A stretch of DNA of 64,000 nt from Apis mellifera. Its lineage: Eukaryota; Arthropoda; Insecta; Hymenoptera; Apidae. The notes beneath the pieces are model-generated. The model was not told where the DNA came from, made no database searches, and saw only the letters and a list, made by a program, of their open reading frames with translations. Below, in pieces: positions 13,730 through 25,770 of this stretch (its first letter is position 1; every line of letters begins with the position of its first letter). A program made the translations under genes and the position numbers. The DNA is taken from assembly GCF_003254395.2 (NCBI RefSeq), contig NC_037646.1, forward strand, positions 4,232,381 through 4,296,380, written 5' to 3'.

Positions 13730-14175
13730 GAGACTTTAGGCTCTACGTGTTAACCGGAGATAATGCTATAGCGAACTCCGCTATAACTGCGCCAGAATGG
13801 AGACTTTATATGGCCGTGTGGTAAGAGCGATGATGCCGAGAGAGCAATGCCGCGGAGGAGGCGAAAGTAGAGGCTTGAGACTTTAAACCAATGATAGCGG
13901 TTCATATAAGCAGAGCGGCGAACGGTTGAGGATTAGGAAGATATTAGGTCTTTCGAGACTTTAGGTCTCGATGGGACTGCAACAGTGCATGTTACATGCG
14001 AATAATGCCCAGGGCAAAGCTAATGGGGACTTAAAATTAGATCAGTGCCAGTATGACGGGCAATCGAGTAGTGAATGTTGTAGGCCAATCTAAAGTAATG
14101 CTAATCAATTGGCAATTTCTCGTAAGCAATACTGAGATCAAATCTATAAACCAATCAAACTAGCAGGGACTTAAA
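13730..14175 (+). repeat. periodic GAGACTTTA / GGGACTTAAA motif block
   Basis: GAGACTTTA occurs at 13730, 13800, 13877 and 13955, and the related GGGACTTAAA at 14026 and 14166. The steps are 70, 77, 78, 71 and 140 bases, the last being twice the unit. Segments between copies share weaker similarity (for example GATAATGC.., GATGATGC.., GAATAATGC..). The block is GC-richer than its surroundings and has no useful ORF on either strand. It looks like a strongly decayed tandem array of an approximately 73-base unit or a structured non-coding RNA. I do not recognise it. Confidence 0.5.
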
Positions 14176-14439
14176 GTGTATTACACTAAATCATAATATA
14201 TTTACATAACTGCTGTTCACATTCCTAAACAATATATATATATATATAAACAACAGAGAACGTAAGATCTAATAGGATCTAAACTTCTGTTTAACTTGTC
14301 ATTTTGTGGAACAGAAACGTCTAGAACTCATGAATAAGTAAATGGAATTGGGAAATTGAATATTCGAGACATTAAATAATCAATAATTTTTCATTCAATA
14401 TTCCTGCCTCTATTAATTTTCTTATTAACGTTACCTTTC

Positions 14440-14440
<1 letters not shown>

Positions 14441-14471
<31 letters not shown>
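14441..14471. repeat. (AT)n microsatellite
   Basis: A pure AT alternation between a GATATAT start and an AGGACG end. It lies just left of a GC-richer island at 14500-15560. Confidence 0.9.
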
Positions 14472-14473
<2 letters not shown>

Positions 14474-14499
14474 ACGATATAAGAACTTTTATCATCCCT

Positions 14500-15560
14500 A
14501 TAGAGCCCTATAGTATCCCAGGTCACGGCTGGCATAACCTTTCATTATCTTCCACCCCACGATTTTATTATGTCGTTCTCGTAGCGATGTGGAGAGGATG
14601 TTTCGTCAAGCGGGCGAGAGCGTTATATATACGCGTATATATATCGAGGCAGGGCGTATTTCTGAGAGCGTTGACGGCCGCGCAGCGTGTTATTCGAGGA
14701 GGACATCTCGAGTTTCAGTGGAGAACAAACGGCACGTCGTGTACACGTCTACCGACGACCCTATAGAGATTGCGAGACCGTTCTCGAGACTTAATGAATG
14801 AGACTTGGCGAGAAAGGAAGGACGGATGGAACGGAGATGGGGCTGGATGGTGGATGGTGGAAGCGAGACAGGTGGATGAGAAGGAAGAGAAATGGGCAAC
14901 AAGGGAGTGTAAAGGAGGAGGGAAAGAAGAGTCGATGGGTTAGTTTGGCTAGGTGGTTAAGACCTAGGTCGTTACCCGATTTCTCTTCTCTCTCTTTCTC
15001 TCTCTGGCTGCAAACTTTTGCCGTGGATTCGATGACACCGCAAAGAGGCGTACGTAACTGGCTGCATCCTTGAAAAAAAAGAGGGAGGATAAGGAGAGAG
15101 ACGAGGAGATGATACGAAGGAAGAAAACTATTCCCCTAGTCGACCTCGATTTTTCCTGCTAAGGATGCCTCTCCACTCAGTCACTACCTCGCCCATAAAG
15201 TCGTGACGAGCTCCTCGTCGGATTAGCCTCGACACCCTTTCCTCTTCTATGCCACTATGCCGCTCTGCAATTTGTATCGTGGAAACGAAGGAACCGCGGA
15301 ACTGTGGAACAGAGAAAGAGAAAGAGAGAGAGAGACAAGAAGATTTTAATCTGCATTGGATTATACTCTCAAAAGGACGATGCATTTCATTATGTCGAAG
15401 CCACGCGAGAAAATGGTCGCTTGTTTATATATACGCCAAGACTATGCGCGAGAGATATAAAGAACGATTCACCCGAGAAGAAAATCCCTTTGCGTTATCA
15501 CTTTAGACGCACTCGTCTATTTACCATGGAAAACGAAAGTAACGTCGGAATGATATAATT
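14500..15560. other. GC-richer island with purine-rich tracts
   Basis: About 1 kb of higher GC with CT/GA-rich stretches (14980-15005, 15305-15345). Overlapping ORFs of 70-91 codons in several frames show no recognisable domain. Confidence 0.3.
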
Positions 15561-16236
15561 CTTTCGCACGTGGCTGTGTCGTAAATCACAAGAATTCATT
15601 TCGACGATTCCTTTTCTTTCTTTTTTTTTTTTTATTCCTTTCATCGTTCTTTTTATCGACGAACGCCTAGCGGAGATTCAATTCTAGTCCGTGATTTCAA
15701 AAGTTTGATCGATAAAAAAAAAGAAAAAGAATTGGAGAGTAATTCTTTTCCGTTGTACGAGAGTTGTGCATGCCATAAAATATTATTGAAATAATGCATA
15801 CGTTATCACGTACATATATATATGTATGGTATCAATATAGGGTAAAGCGAGTTAAGCGAGCGTTTCATGGTACGACAATTACTAGTTTCTAGCTACTAAA
15901 CGTATGCTTGTAGGCTCACGTAATTGGACGAAACCGAATCGGATCATTATCGTGCTTGAGCAGTTGCGTATCGTTAAATCCCGTACACACGATACGTGTC
16001 ATTTTCACCATCTCATTAATATGATACTGCACATATCACATATTTGATTACGTGTACGCGGTAACATTGATTTAATTAATAATATCTGTTCCTAATTTAA
16101 TTTCTTTTACGTATTCATTTATATTTATATATTAGATATCTTTAGTTTTATATTGATTAAAATTTATAAATATATATTTTCTCCGTTTCACTATATTTTA
16201 AATAATTAATTTTCTGTAAATGGGAGGCTTGAAGTT

Positions 16237-16308
16237 GGAGGAAGGAAATGAAAGAATGTGTTTTCTTTAATGGCTGCAAGAAAACACATTCTTTCATTTC
16301 CTTCCTCC
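16237..16308. repeat. perfect 31-bp inverted repeat with 10-base loop
   Basis: The left arm 16237-16267 (starting GGAGGAAGGAAATG) is the exact reverse complement of the right arm 16278-16308. Only TAATGGCTGC lies between them. Pairing stops abruptly on both sides. The arms are purine-rich on one strand and have no mismatch, so an RNA from either strand would fold into a 31-bp stem. It could be a miRNA or siRNA precursor, a fold-back mobile element remnant, or a recent inverted duplication. The sequence alone does not decide. Confidence 0.95.
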
Positions 16309-17777
16309 TTTTATAATCTGTCATATTAAAAATCGATAAGAATTTCTTCAAATGAATAAATATATTTGAAAATTTTATTTGTATAAATTAATAATTAATA
16401 ATATTAATTTCTTAGAAAATTATATTTATTATAGAATTTGATTTTTATGTTATTTTTTTACAAGGAGAGAAATCCTATTAAATGTTAAAGCTTGATTTGA
16501 GATATAGATATTTTACATAAAAAGTGGATCGTAGAAATGGACGAACAATGTTATGAACTATTTATAAAATAATTAAACAGTGGATTATTGTTTTGTCCAC
16601 TTGATATAATTGCTATGCACGTATTCAAAGGTTTCTATTGGCCTAAGAATAAACGAATAAACGAGTTTAGGTCCTCTTTGAAATTCAATTAGAATAGGTT
16701 TTCGAGAGAATTACGAAGTGTTAAGAACGAATTTCGATCAAACTTTGTAGTAACCAGAGTAAAGAATACAGCCGATCTGTATGAAAGAGAAGAGAAAAAA
16801 TTTCATGGGAGAAGAAGAGAATTTTAACTTAAATAGCTACTTTAAACAAATATTCCTTTCATCACGTTTCAAGATATTTAATTAAATTTACAATTTCACT
16901 TTAAATTCTCTCACGTTGAATGAGAAATTAGAAAAATTAATTATCTCCGCGATAATTTTTAATAAATATTGAAACGTACGAAATTAAACGAAGAAAGAAA
17001 ATTCTTCGAAATTTTGAAATCGGTAAATCGATGGAGGAATCTAGATAGAAACTCGAAGTTCAGGATAATATTATTTTCTATTACTTGTTCTCGATCTTTC
17101 CGAGGTAGCAAGTATCTAGCCCATTTCACCAGCTCGTAAGAACAATACGATTGAACGATTCATTGGAAAACGAGTGTCGTTGGTAGTTCGCTGAGTCGTC
17201 GATACAACATGGAAATGAATTTCCCCGATCTGGTTCGATTCAGTTGAAATTAGGAGTGAAATTGCTTGTGTTGCATGTGTTTTGTATACTCTATTACACT
17301 GTTTTATCTTTTCTTGCAATGTAACATTTTTTTTAATAATTCAACTCCTCTTTCAAAAATTCAAAAAGAAAGGATATTGAAAAAAATTTCATAATCAGAC
17401 GATTTAAATATAATAATCTTTTGATTTGAAATTCTACTCTTCAGAAATATATTATTTCATTTAAGCAAGAAAACTCAGATATTTTTTTTTTTTTCTTTTC
17501 ACATTCATTTCCTTTTCCAAATAAAATTTCTTCATAACCAAGTTAATCAAACAATTTCACCCCTTTTCTCCCGAATTTGAGGCGGAAGCCACGTGTTTCC
17601 ATTATTAAGACAACCTTCGACCCTAATGTCTCATAATTTCTTCAATTTCCAGAACGAAAGAGAACCTCTCCTTTCACTTTATTATTAAAAACCAAGAGTA
17701 TCTCCTTCTCGGAACCGTTTCTTATAAACGCGAAAACAAATCTAGAGAAAAGAAAAAGGAGGCTTTCACCTGCGAGG

Positions 17778-17797
17778 AAGCAAGCAAGCAAGCAAGC
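17778..17797. repeat. (AAGC)5 tetranucleotide repeat
   Basis: Five exact AAGC units inside a GC-richer island (17560-18060). On the minus strand it gives the LLACFLA-type stretch of the 124-codon ORF at 17642-18016, so that ORF is not trusted. Confidence 0.92.
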
Positions 17798-18858
17798 AAA
17801 GAAAATACTCGATTCGAGCAGGAAAGTGTTGAGTGCACGGACATCGGTCGCCCTCGTACCTTCAGGTGGCAACTTACGATCCAATAAAGTTTCCACCCCT
17901 TCCTCCAGCCGCCTCTCGTGCAGCTGCGACCCCGATCTTTCTTCCCGCAGGGTGTGCATTTGATTGGTAAAAGTTACCTTAGTTTTTGAGCCAATTAAAT
18001 TGTACGAACGGCACACTAGCGACTTCGTGTAATATATCGCGAGCCTCGCGTTAAGAAAGATTCGTGTCGTGCAGTTAATAAATGAATTTTATTCGGAATC
18101 GTCCAGGTTATATCTGATAACGATATAAATTTATTATCAAAAGAAAAAGATTTTCAATATGTTGTCATGTATTATTTGGCTGCGTTTTGTTAAATTAATT
18201 GTATTTCGAGATGTATTTATTACTATTTTATTACTTTGTTACTGTTTATCTTTTAATTAATTAAATCGGAAGAAATATTAGCAAGTATGTAATACTAATA
18301 GAACGAGAATTTTTGGGAAAAAATTGTTATGCAATTCGACAATATTACGAATAATATGGTGGAAATAAATCTTCGTGGAATAAGACAGCCAATTTATATA
18401 GAATGTGCAGTATCGAGGAAAGCATGTATCATCATAATAAAATGAAGATGGGAGGAAATAGACCTCAATGAACGATAATAGAAACTATTACTTCGATTTA
18501 CTAGTGACATAGCATGTCGAATATTGAACGAGTGGAAATATACTCTGGATCAATAAATAAAAGTCTCGTGGTTCCGGAACAAATGGTTTTTGGAAAGATA
18601 AATATTTTCCATTAAAATATAGAAAGATTTCTTTGCTTATTTGCTCTCTTGTATTTTGTATGTGTGTATTATAAAATACACAAACTTTAGAATGGGATAA
18701 AAGAACATTTAAGATAAATGATTTACCCTTTGAAGAAAAATAAAAAGTATGAATCGATAAAGCAAAATCAATTTCGTGATTTAAAATTAATTATAGGTTA
18801 TATAAGATTTATCGAATCGTAGTATAAAAAGGACATTATTATTATGAATGCTTCATAA

Positions 18859-18878
18859 GAGAGAGAGAGAGAGAGAGA
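18859..18878. repeat. (GA)10 microsatellite
   Basis: Ten GA units in AT-rich DNA. Confidence 0.92.
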
Positions 18879-21318
18879 CAAAAAGAATAAATTTAATTAT
18901 TTTTGTATAAAATTTCAATATACAATTTTGTATAAGGATAAAATAAAAGAATTAATTATTGAATAATAATTTGAATTGAATATATGAATATAATTTTTAA
19001 GAAAGTTTATAATTATTCTATTTAAATAAAACTGTGCCTTTTAATTAAACTTACTTCGATAAATTTAACGTATATTTTTATTAAAATTATTAATTAGAGA
19101 AAAATTAAAGACAAAAGACTTTATTTCTATAAAATCAAATAAAAGTAAATCAAGTAAATCATTTCTAGTAGATCAATGAAGAACAGATTGATTAGAAGAA
19201 TTAAAATAAGTAAGAGAATAATCTCGTGCAAAGGGAAAATAAAATAAAATAAAGTAAATAGATAGAATAAAATGAAAATCGTGGGTGCTCGTCCATTGAC
19301 GATGTTTGATAACGAGTTGGAAGAACGCCTCATGGCGTCTCTCGTTCTCAACAAATATATACACGAATGGGTTCTCATAACGTGTCGATATAAGACAACG
19401 TTATGGCGATCTTCTTTTAGCTTCTCTATCTATCCGTTGCTCGAAATTCCCTCGTCTTCATGTTGTTTTACGATTCTTTAAAAATGCCAGTTTATCGTTG
19501 CAGCAGGAATGCGTCATTTCGTCATTTTACACGCGAGCAAGACGATAAGAGCCGCTATTAGCCCTGTGATAGCTGTCATTTGACGCGGTTCTACTCAATC
19601 GTTCACGTGCAACGTTTACCAACCCATAAATATCGTGTACTGACCTAGAATCGACTACGTTCATTCTTTGAAAATGATATTCTTGGTTTAATTTCTTTAA
19701 GTTTTATATATATATAATAAGTTGACAATGAAGGAATGAAAAGGATTCTTGAATTCTTCAATGAGCTCGTTCGAATAAATTTATTTCTGATTATAATAAA
19801 CTTGAAGAAGATTTGAATGAAGAATATTTTTTTCATAAATTTTTTATATATTATTAAATTTTTTTAATATTCTAAAGGAGAATAATTTCTTTCTTTGGTT
19901 ATCTGTGCAAGAAATTAAAAGTTGCAAACGTAAAGTATAAATACTGGGAAAGCATAAAGTAGTTTTCGTTTTATTCGAGTTTGCCTTTGACGAGATTTAT
20001 GACTTTTATAAAGAATCTTGTGGAAAAAAAAAATTATTTTTTGGGTCACTTAATTATTTTTGTTAAAATGTTCTCGTCACAAATTTCAAGATTTCAAATT
20101 GCTTGTAATTTATATGCTGCAAGTCTCATTATTAACGAATCTGAAAAATTCTGAAAACGAAAAGTATATAACCGAAAGTAATAATTTGTTGAAGCCAGAG
20201 AAGTTTCATCATTAAAAGTTATTTTCCCGTGGTTAATCGTAATTTTGCTTAAAAATAAACATCGCGCTACGTTTTATAAGCGTTTAAGTGAAATACACGG
20301 TTCTCTACTTTTTAATGTCACAATGGATAAGATAAATAATATAATAAATTAAATAGACATGAAATGAATAATAAGAAGATATATAAACAAATTTGACATT
20401 AGAATTTAAGTTATTTGTAATATTTACATAAATTAATATTTAAGATCATTTAGAATTTCAATAATATTTAAAGAATTTTCGTTACTCTTTAATATTCTTA
20501 AATATTTCTATATCATATTAATGTTTTAAACTCAAAATGTGATGCTACGAAAGTAGTATATACCAATTATAATTCAGACAATGTGAAAGACAGATAATGA
20601 ATAAATGAAAATAAATAAATATCAATAAGGTCGATAAAAAAAGTTTATCAAACGAAACAAAAGTATAATATTCTTAATAAAAAAAAAAGTATTTATAAAA
20701 GAAACAGAATTAATATCTATCTTTCTCTTACATAATATTGAAGAACATATTCATTCTCAGCAAAAGCTGATGCGCCAGTGCTTTAAAACTCTTTAAAAAG
20801 TAGAACCTACACGATCCTCCAGAGTGCACAATTCAAAGAGGATCTTGTACTTCATCATACACTCCTGGGATCCGCTTTCTGTTGCAATTAACTTAAACTT
20901 TACCCTTTGACAGTTAATACTGTCTAAGGTAGCTGCTCGTAAGCCATAACTTTTTGTAAAGGACACTGATATCACGAGTTAATTATGATATAATTTGAAG
21001 AGATTTGATTTGAAGAATTAAATAAAAGCAAGATCATTTTGATTTTCATCGTGTACAATAATGCAATAAACATAATTTAACTGGAAACTCTTAATCATAT
21101 AATCCAATAATATCAAATTCTTTTTCTTTCATGATATATAATATTTGAAATATTCTACTTCTACGTTTTCAAATATCAAATATCACAATATCAAATTGAT
21201 TAAAATAATTGAAATAAAGAGTGAAAAATATTATTAACTATCTACTATCCCACTTTTCTATCTATCGACGACAGCAGCCACTGTTCGAATATTAGGCTCA
21301 AGGAAAGATCTATCGGTG

Positions 21319-21386
21319 GCCTGGATTGCTCAATTGATAGCAGCATTCGGTAAATGAAAGATCTGGCTTCGAATCTCGGACCGAGC
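21319..21386 (+). pseudogene. degenerate tRNA-like sequence (tRNA pseudogene or SINE head)
   Basis: The sequence has an A-box-like stretch, TTGCTCAATTGATAGCAGC, followed by a B-box-like CTTCGAATCTC. These are the internal pol III promoter pieces of a tRNA gene, at roughly the right distance. The ends can be paired as an acceptor stem (GCCTGGA with ACCGAGC) at five of seven positions, and the T arm around TTCGAAT pairs partly. The D stem has one inserted base. The anticodon stem is poor, the usual T before the anticodon is missing, and the variable loop is absent. At 68 bases it is a few short of a normal tRNA, so no functional tRNA is claimed. It could be a tRNA pseudogene or the head of a tRNA-derived SINE. 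Confidence 0.5.
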
Positions 21387-23861
21387 AATCCGATCGGCCT
21401 ATTTTTTCTCCTTAACAATAGAGAACGATGAATGCCACCAGAGAACGTATATGACATTAATTGCAACCCATCAGATCCCATGTACTTTCTCGCTTTACAT
21501 ATTTTCTCCGCGATGGTTTGAACCGTTTAATTAATTAACAAACCACTTTTTAAACGAAACGTTTCATTCGTGAAATATTGTTAAAAATTTAATGACCAGA
21601 GATGACAAAGTTTCCAGAATAATTTTGTTTGTGTTGAATTCTAACAATGTAGACAGTTTGTACATCTACCCGCTGTACGCTCCCCTATCTACCAGCATGC
21701 AAAAGACAAATATTGTTAATTGTTTTAGTCATAGTGCAAGTTGGTTCCACCAAAGAGGTATCCTTCGTGAGATTAATATGATAGAATGTATATTAAAATT
21801 AAATAATTGATTTGAAATAATTATTTTAAAATCTAATTGTTGTTATCATTTATAATTTTTATCTTATACTTAACAAAAATTATCAATGAAATTTATCAGT
21901 GTAAAATATGTACAAGTAGTGTGAAGATCAAAATTACTGGAAGATGTTGCAAACATTAAAATTAAATTCCAATCTTTATTAAATTATTAATTTCACTTGT
22001 AATTATATAATATGATAGCAACTAAATTCCAAAATTATTGCATGTATTCCTTATAGAATTCAAATATACAATTCGAAAGAAAATATATTAAAAAATAATT
22101 GATTATTAATTATTTACAAGTATTTTAAATTTGTATAAATAAAAATTATCAACGATACATAAAAATCAAGGATCTAAAATGGAATAAGTAAACCATTCCA
22201 TTGTCCTCGCAAATATGCAAATGTGTTCAACTTCATCTTGTAACGAATGCTGTTTCCGGAATGACTTATTTCTTGCCAGTTACATTCCCTCTCTAAATTC
22301 GTCGGATTCTACGAGAGGGCGATGTTAACCGTAAGAAATGAGCAAAACCAATCTTCTCGCCCTCCAATTTCGCAATTCCTTATAAGCCAAGGTTTCTTTG
22401 CAAGCGTGTGCACGCGTACTACTAATTTTCTCTCAGTCTCATCGTGTGAAGAACCTGGCCCCACGACTTTCTTCATAACCGTACATTCCACCGGCTCTTT
22501 TTACGGTGGCGCGTGTTCGAGAAAATAGCATCTACCTCCATATACCGTATTATATACCGCAAAATTCACCGGTAATGGAATTTGACAAAACGAAAGACTT
22601 TTTGCAACGTAAATTAAGAAATTATTTAGCTTTTAATTTTTTCTTTTTTTAGATAGATAAGTGCTGCTTTATATTATAAAAGCTTTATTTAAAATATTAC
22701 GTGAGGTTATATGTCATAAAAATGAAAAGAAGAATTGGGTAATAAATATTTGGAAAAAGAAATTGTGAAAGAAAGTATGTGAATTTGGATACTACTAATG
22801 AATAATTGAAAATAAAAGAAAGGTGATAAAAGGACAAATATTATTAAGGAATATTACTAAGGAAAATTATTGTATATGATAAAATATAAAATTGGTGGAA
22901 ATTACAGGATAAAAGAATTATTGTTGGTATAAGAAAATATGTTAATTATAACTGTTCATCCATTTCATAACCTCAAATTTCAGTCCCGCTAAATATATCC
23001 AGGTTAAACAGGTTAGATAATTGGAGTTAATTAAGCGATTAGATTTACGTGACGTTTGCATGAGACGTGTCATATTCTGGGTATTTCGTGTAATTTTATC
23101 ACCTGGAATATCTCGCTTGTTTTTTTGAATTATTAAAAAAAATAGACGAAAGTTGAGGAAGATGTAATACGATGTAAATTATTATTTTCATAGATGGACG
23201 CGTAAACGAGGCATATAAAGGTCAACTGTATTTTTTTAAATGAAATTATATTTTCTAATGAGAATAAGCAAATAGATGCAGCATGTTATTCTTTTATTAA
23301 TTATATTTAATTTTTCCACATTAATAATTTATTGACTTTTGTAAACTTTATTATATACTTTTTTTTAATCAAGAATAGTGAGATATATACCAATTCATTA
23401 AAAAAATAATTCTATTTAAAGAAACAAAATTCAGTTTCACGAATTCTTTACACGTCCACGAAAAAATTATCAACACGAGAATGTTCTATTCAAAAATTTT
23501 ATTCAATATCACGAGGAATAAATGAAATTTCTATTGCGAATATAAAATTATGCGAAACATCTATTGTATATTATTTCCAGAATTCAGGAAGGAGAAAATT
23601 ATTGAAAAAGAAGTGCTAAACAACTCTTCTTGCTACTCGAGAGACACTTCTCTCGAAAATCTTCAATCAAAATATGAATAATTAAAATCACCGTTGTACA
23701 ATATCATTATACAACCATAGTTGAAAACTAGGATACGATGAAAATTACATTCGTGTGTAAATTTTCCCTTCAAACTTGTCCCTTCTATCGGAACTCGATT
23801 GTCCTACATTCGACTTAATAATGCGTTGAAAACATGCCAAGACCAATAAGTATTTTTCACT

Positions 23862-23888
23862 AAAAAAAAAAAAAAAAAAAAAAAAAAA
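23862..23888. repeat. A27 homopolymer
   Basis: A run of 27 A. No gene body or target-site duplication is recognisable beside it that would make it a retroposed poly(A) tail. Confidence 0.9.
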
Positions 23889-24573
23889 CGTATCGAGCCC
23901 TCTCGAGTCGAATAAACTTTCGTAAAATTTCGAACTTAATTAAACAATATATTCGTCGGTTTTCTTACGAGCCGGGAATACAGGGAGAGCATTCCATTTT
24001 CTAGGTGTACGTATTTAGCCATATCGGATAATGAGATCCTGCGTCGTCATCCTCGGGGATTACGGGTAATACATTGCCAACGGCTACAACTCCCGACTTC
24101 CATTTTGATAAAAGTTGGTCGATAATATTTTCCCTCTCTCTCTCTCTTCCTCCTTTTTTTTTCCTCCCCAACTTCGTAACTCAATTCTCTGTTTTCGAAT
24201 TAATTGATTGCGAAAGGTTTCTTTCTTCGAATAAAAAATAAAAGAAAGCAAAGAAAGTAAAGAAAAGAAGAGGGAGGAGGGTTGAATCTGTATCGAGAGA
24301 AGGATGAAAATTCTTTCTGCGGGTAATCATTCAGAAGAAGGGAGACGGAATTTAAAAATTACGAGAAACAAATCCTTTGCGAACGAAAATACCGGGGCTA
24401 ATGTACACATAGACACGTACACCTATCCAGGTTGTACGGCCAAGGAAGATCTTTCAAGAGGAAAAGTTCCTCTTCTTTGCTTAACCTCCTTAACTTTTAT
24501 AGACCGGTCCCTCAAACTTTCATACTGTGATAACTTCTACGTTTCGCTACTGTATCGTGCAATTATTTTAGTG

Positions 24574-24576
<3 letters not shown>

Positions 24577-24636
<60 letters not shown>
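24577..24636. repeat. (TA)30 microsatellite
   Basis: An uninterrupted dinucleotide run of 60 bases. The 127-codon ORF crossing it (24304-24687) owes part of its length to this run and is not considered a gene. Confidence 0.97.
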
Positions 24637-24637
<1 letters not shown>

Positions 24638-25636
24638 GTATACATAGTGAAGTATCCGACGTCACCGTTGAAAATTATTTTCGATGACACGGAAAAGCGT
24701 TTAAGGAAAAAGTTCTCTCTTTGACGAGGGAGGGAGGGAGAGAGGGAGGGGGTAGAGAAAGGTGGATGGCGGTGCGAGATTTTACTTGGTGAATTTTCGA
24801 GATCGCTTTAGGTCGTACTGTCGTAATTCTTGATATCGATTTCTCCGGATGCTTTAATGCCACAATTTTGAAATATGATAGCTACGAGATAACTGGGAAT
24901 TTTCGCGCGTTGATTGATTGTACGGTGTGTGATTTTGAATTAATATTAATAGTGAAATTTTGCCACTGGATTTCTCCCTTTGAACGAATATTGTTTTATT
25001 AATATTGAACTGTCTGGACGATATTTTATAGAAATGAATTAATATTAATAATACATTCTTCGTGATACTATCCCGTTTGATTAAATAAAATGATTAATCA
25101 ATTCTATTTCTTTTTTTATTTAATCAGAAATTAAAATCATTAATATGATTAAATTGAAAGAGATCCTTGTAGTTTGATTTCGAATAAAAAAAGACAAAGT
25201 TTTCATATAATCACAAGATTATGGAAAATCTTTTATGAATCATTTATATCATAAATTAACTCACTTTACTTTCGATTATCAAATTCTTCTGCAAGGAATG
25301 TTAATCACATTAAAATGTGAAATCTCTTTCATAAAAATCGAAAATAAGTACATCAAGTTAAATAAAATTTACCAAAAATGTAAATATATCTTCATCTCAA
25401 ACTTAAATTTGAACGTTCGATCGATTCGAATTTTCGAATCACCAATAATCCCGTATCAAATATGAACAACTTCCTTTCCCCGGCCACATTCCATCGAAAA
25501 CAATACACTGTACGCACGTATTCGAATCAATAACGTTAGACACCGTTATATAGAGACGCTCTTAAACCATTAATTTCACGGGTTTCCCCTTAACTGCGGA
25601 TTCGATAATGATGCGTGGATTATAGGTATCACTTAC

Positions 25637-25770
25637 CGCCACGTTGTTCAGGGTGAATGAGAGATGAGCCGGTGGCTTGGAGGGTGGTAAGCTACAATTT
25701 GCCCTCAAAGTGTCTCCGGCGTCGTAACGTTCACGTTCCGATACGATAACAGGCTTCACTTTGGGCAGAG
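25637..25770 (-). CDS. beat: beat-family gene, internal exon: start of second Ig domain
   Basis: This exon has two bases completing a split serine codon plus 44 codons (134 nt). The acceptor is ATGTTTCAG ending at 25771, and the donor GTAAGT is at 25631-25636. The translation starts LPKVKPVIV, as expected for the linker into Ig2. It continues with YDAGDTLRANCSLPPSKPPAHLSF, where the first Ig2 cysteine and the S-K-P-P-A signature of beat proteins are plain. It ends NNVA in phase 0. At the position where family members usually have the Ig core tryptophan (L-x-W), this exon has phenylalanine (LSF). An NCS sequon overlaps the cysteine. Reading on past the donor gives a run that stops at 25562 and is intron. 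The remainder of Ig2, with its second cysteine, must lie further left. Family assignment is firm because all three exon phases fit. Confidence 0.9.

Larger units (their letters stand above)
1..25636 (-). other. presumed 3' intron(s) of the beat-family gene; downstream exons not found
   Basis: The second Ig domain is incomplete at 25637, so more exons must lie to the left, inside this block or before base 1. I read both strands for an exon starting in phase 0 that supplies the second Ig2 cysteine. Only a weak candidate turned up (8816-9016; see findings). Specific items such as the Tc1 remnant, the E-box cluster, the periodic block and the hairpin are listed separately. The stretches 4200-4500, 6330-6760, 8290-8700, 11200-12330, 18080-19260, 19800-20750 and 21800-23900 are AT-rich, and apart from short repeats I see no feature in them. 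Confidence 0.55.

Noticed and set aside
19894..19906. TCTTTGGTTATCT, the first 13 bases of the miR-9 family sequence
   Set aside because: The match stops there (GTGCAAGAA follows), and no complementary arm forming a precursor hairpin is nearby.
20890..20932. TAATACTGTC with flanking complementarity, resembling miR-8/miR-200
   Set aside because: The match is only 10-11 bases, and the word itself forms the 4-base loop of GACAGT-TAAT-ACTGTC, so it cannot be a normal precursor arm.
20793..20975. 60-codon minus-strand ORF with mixed, protein-like composition
   Set aside because: No recognisable family, no match to the missing beat Ig2 half, and such lengths are expected by chance.
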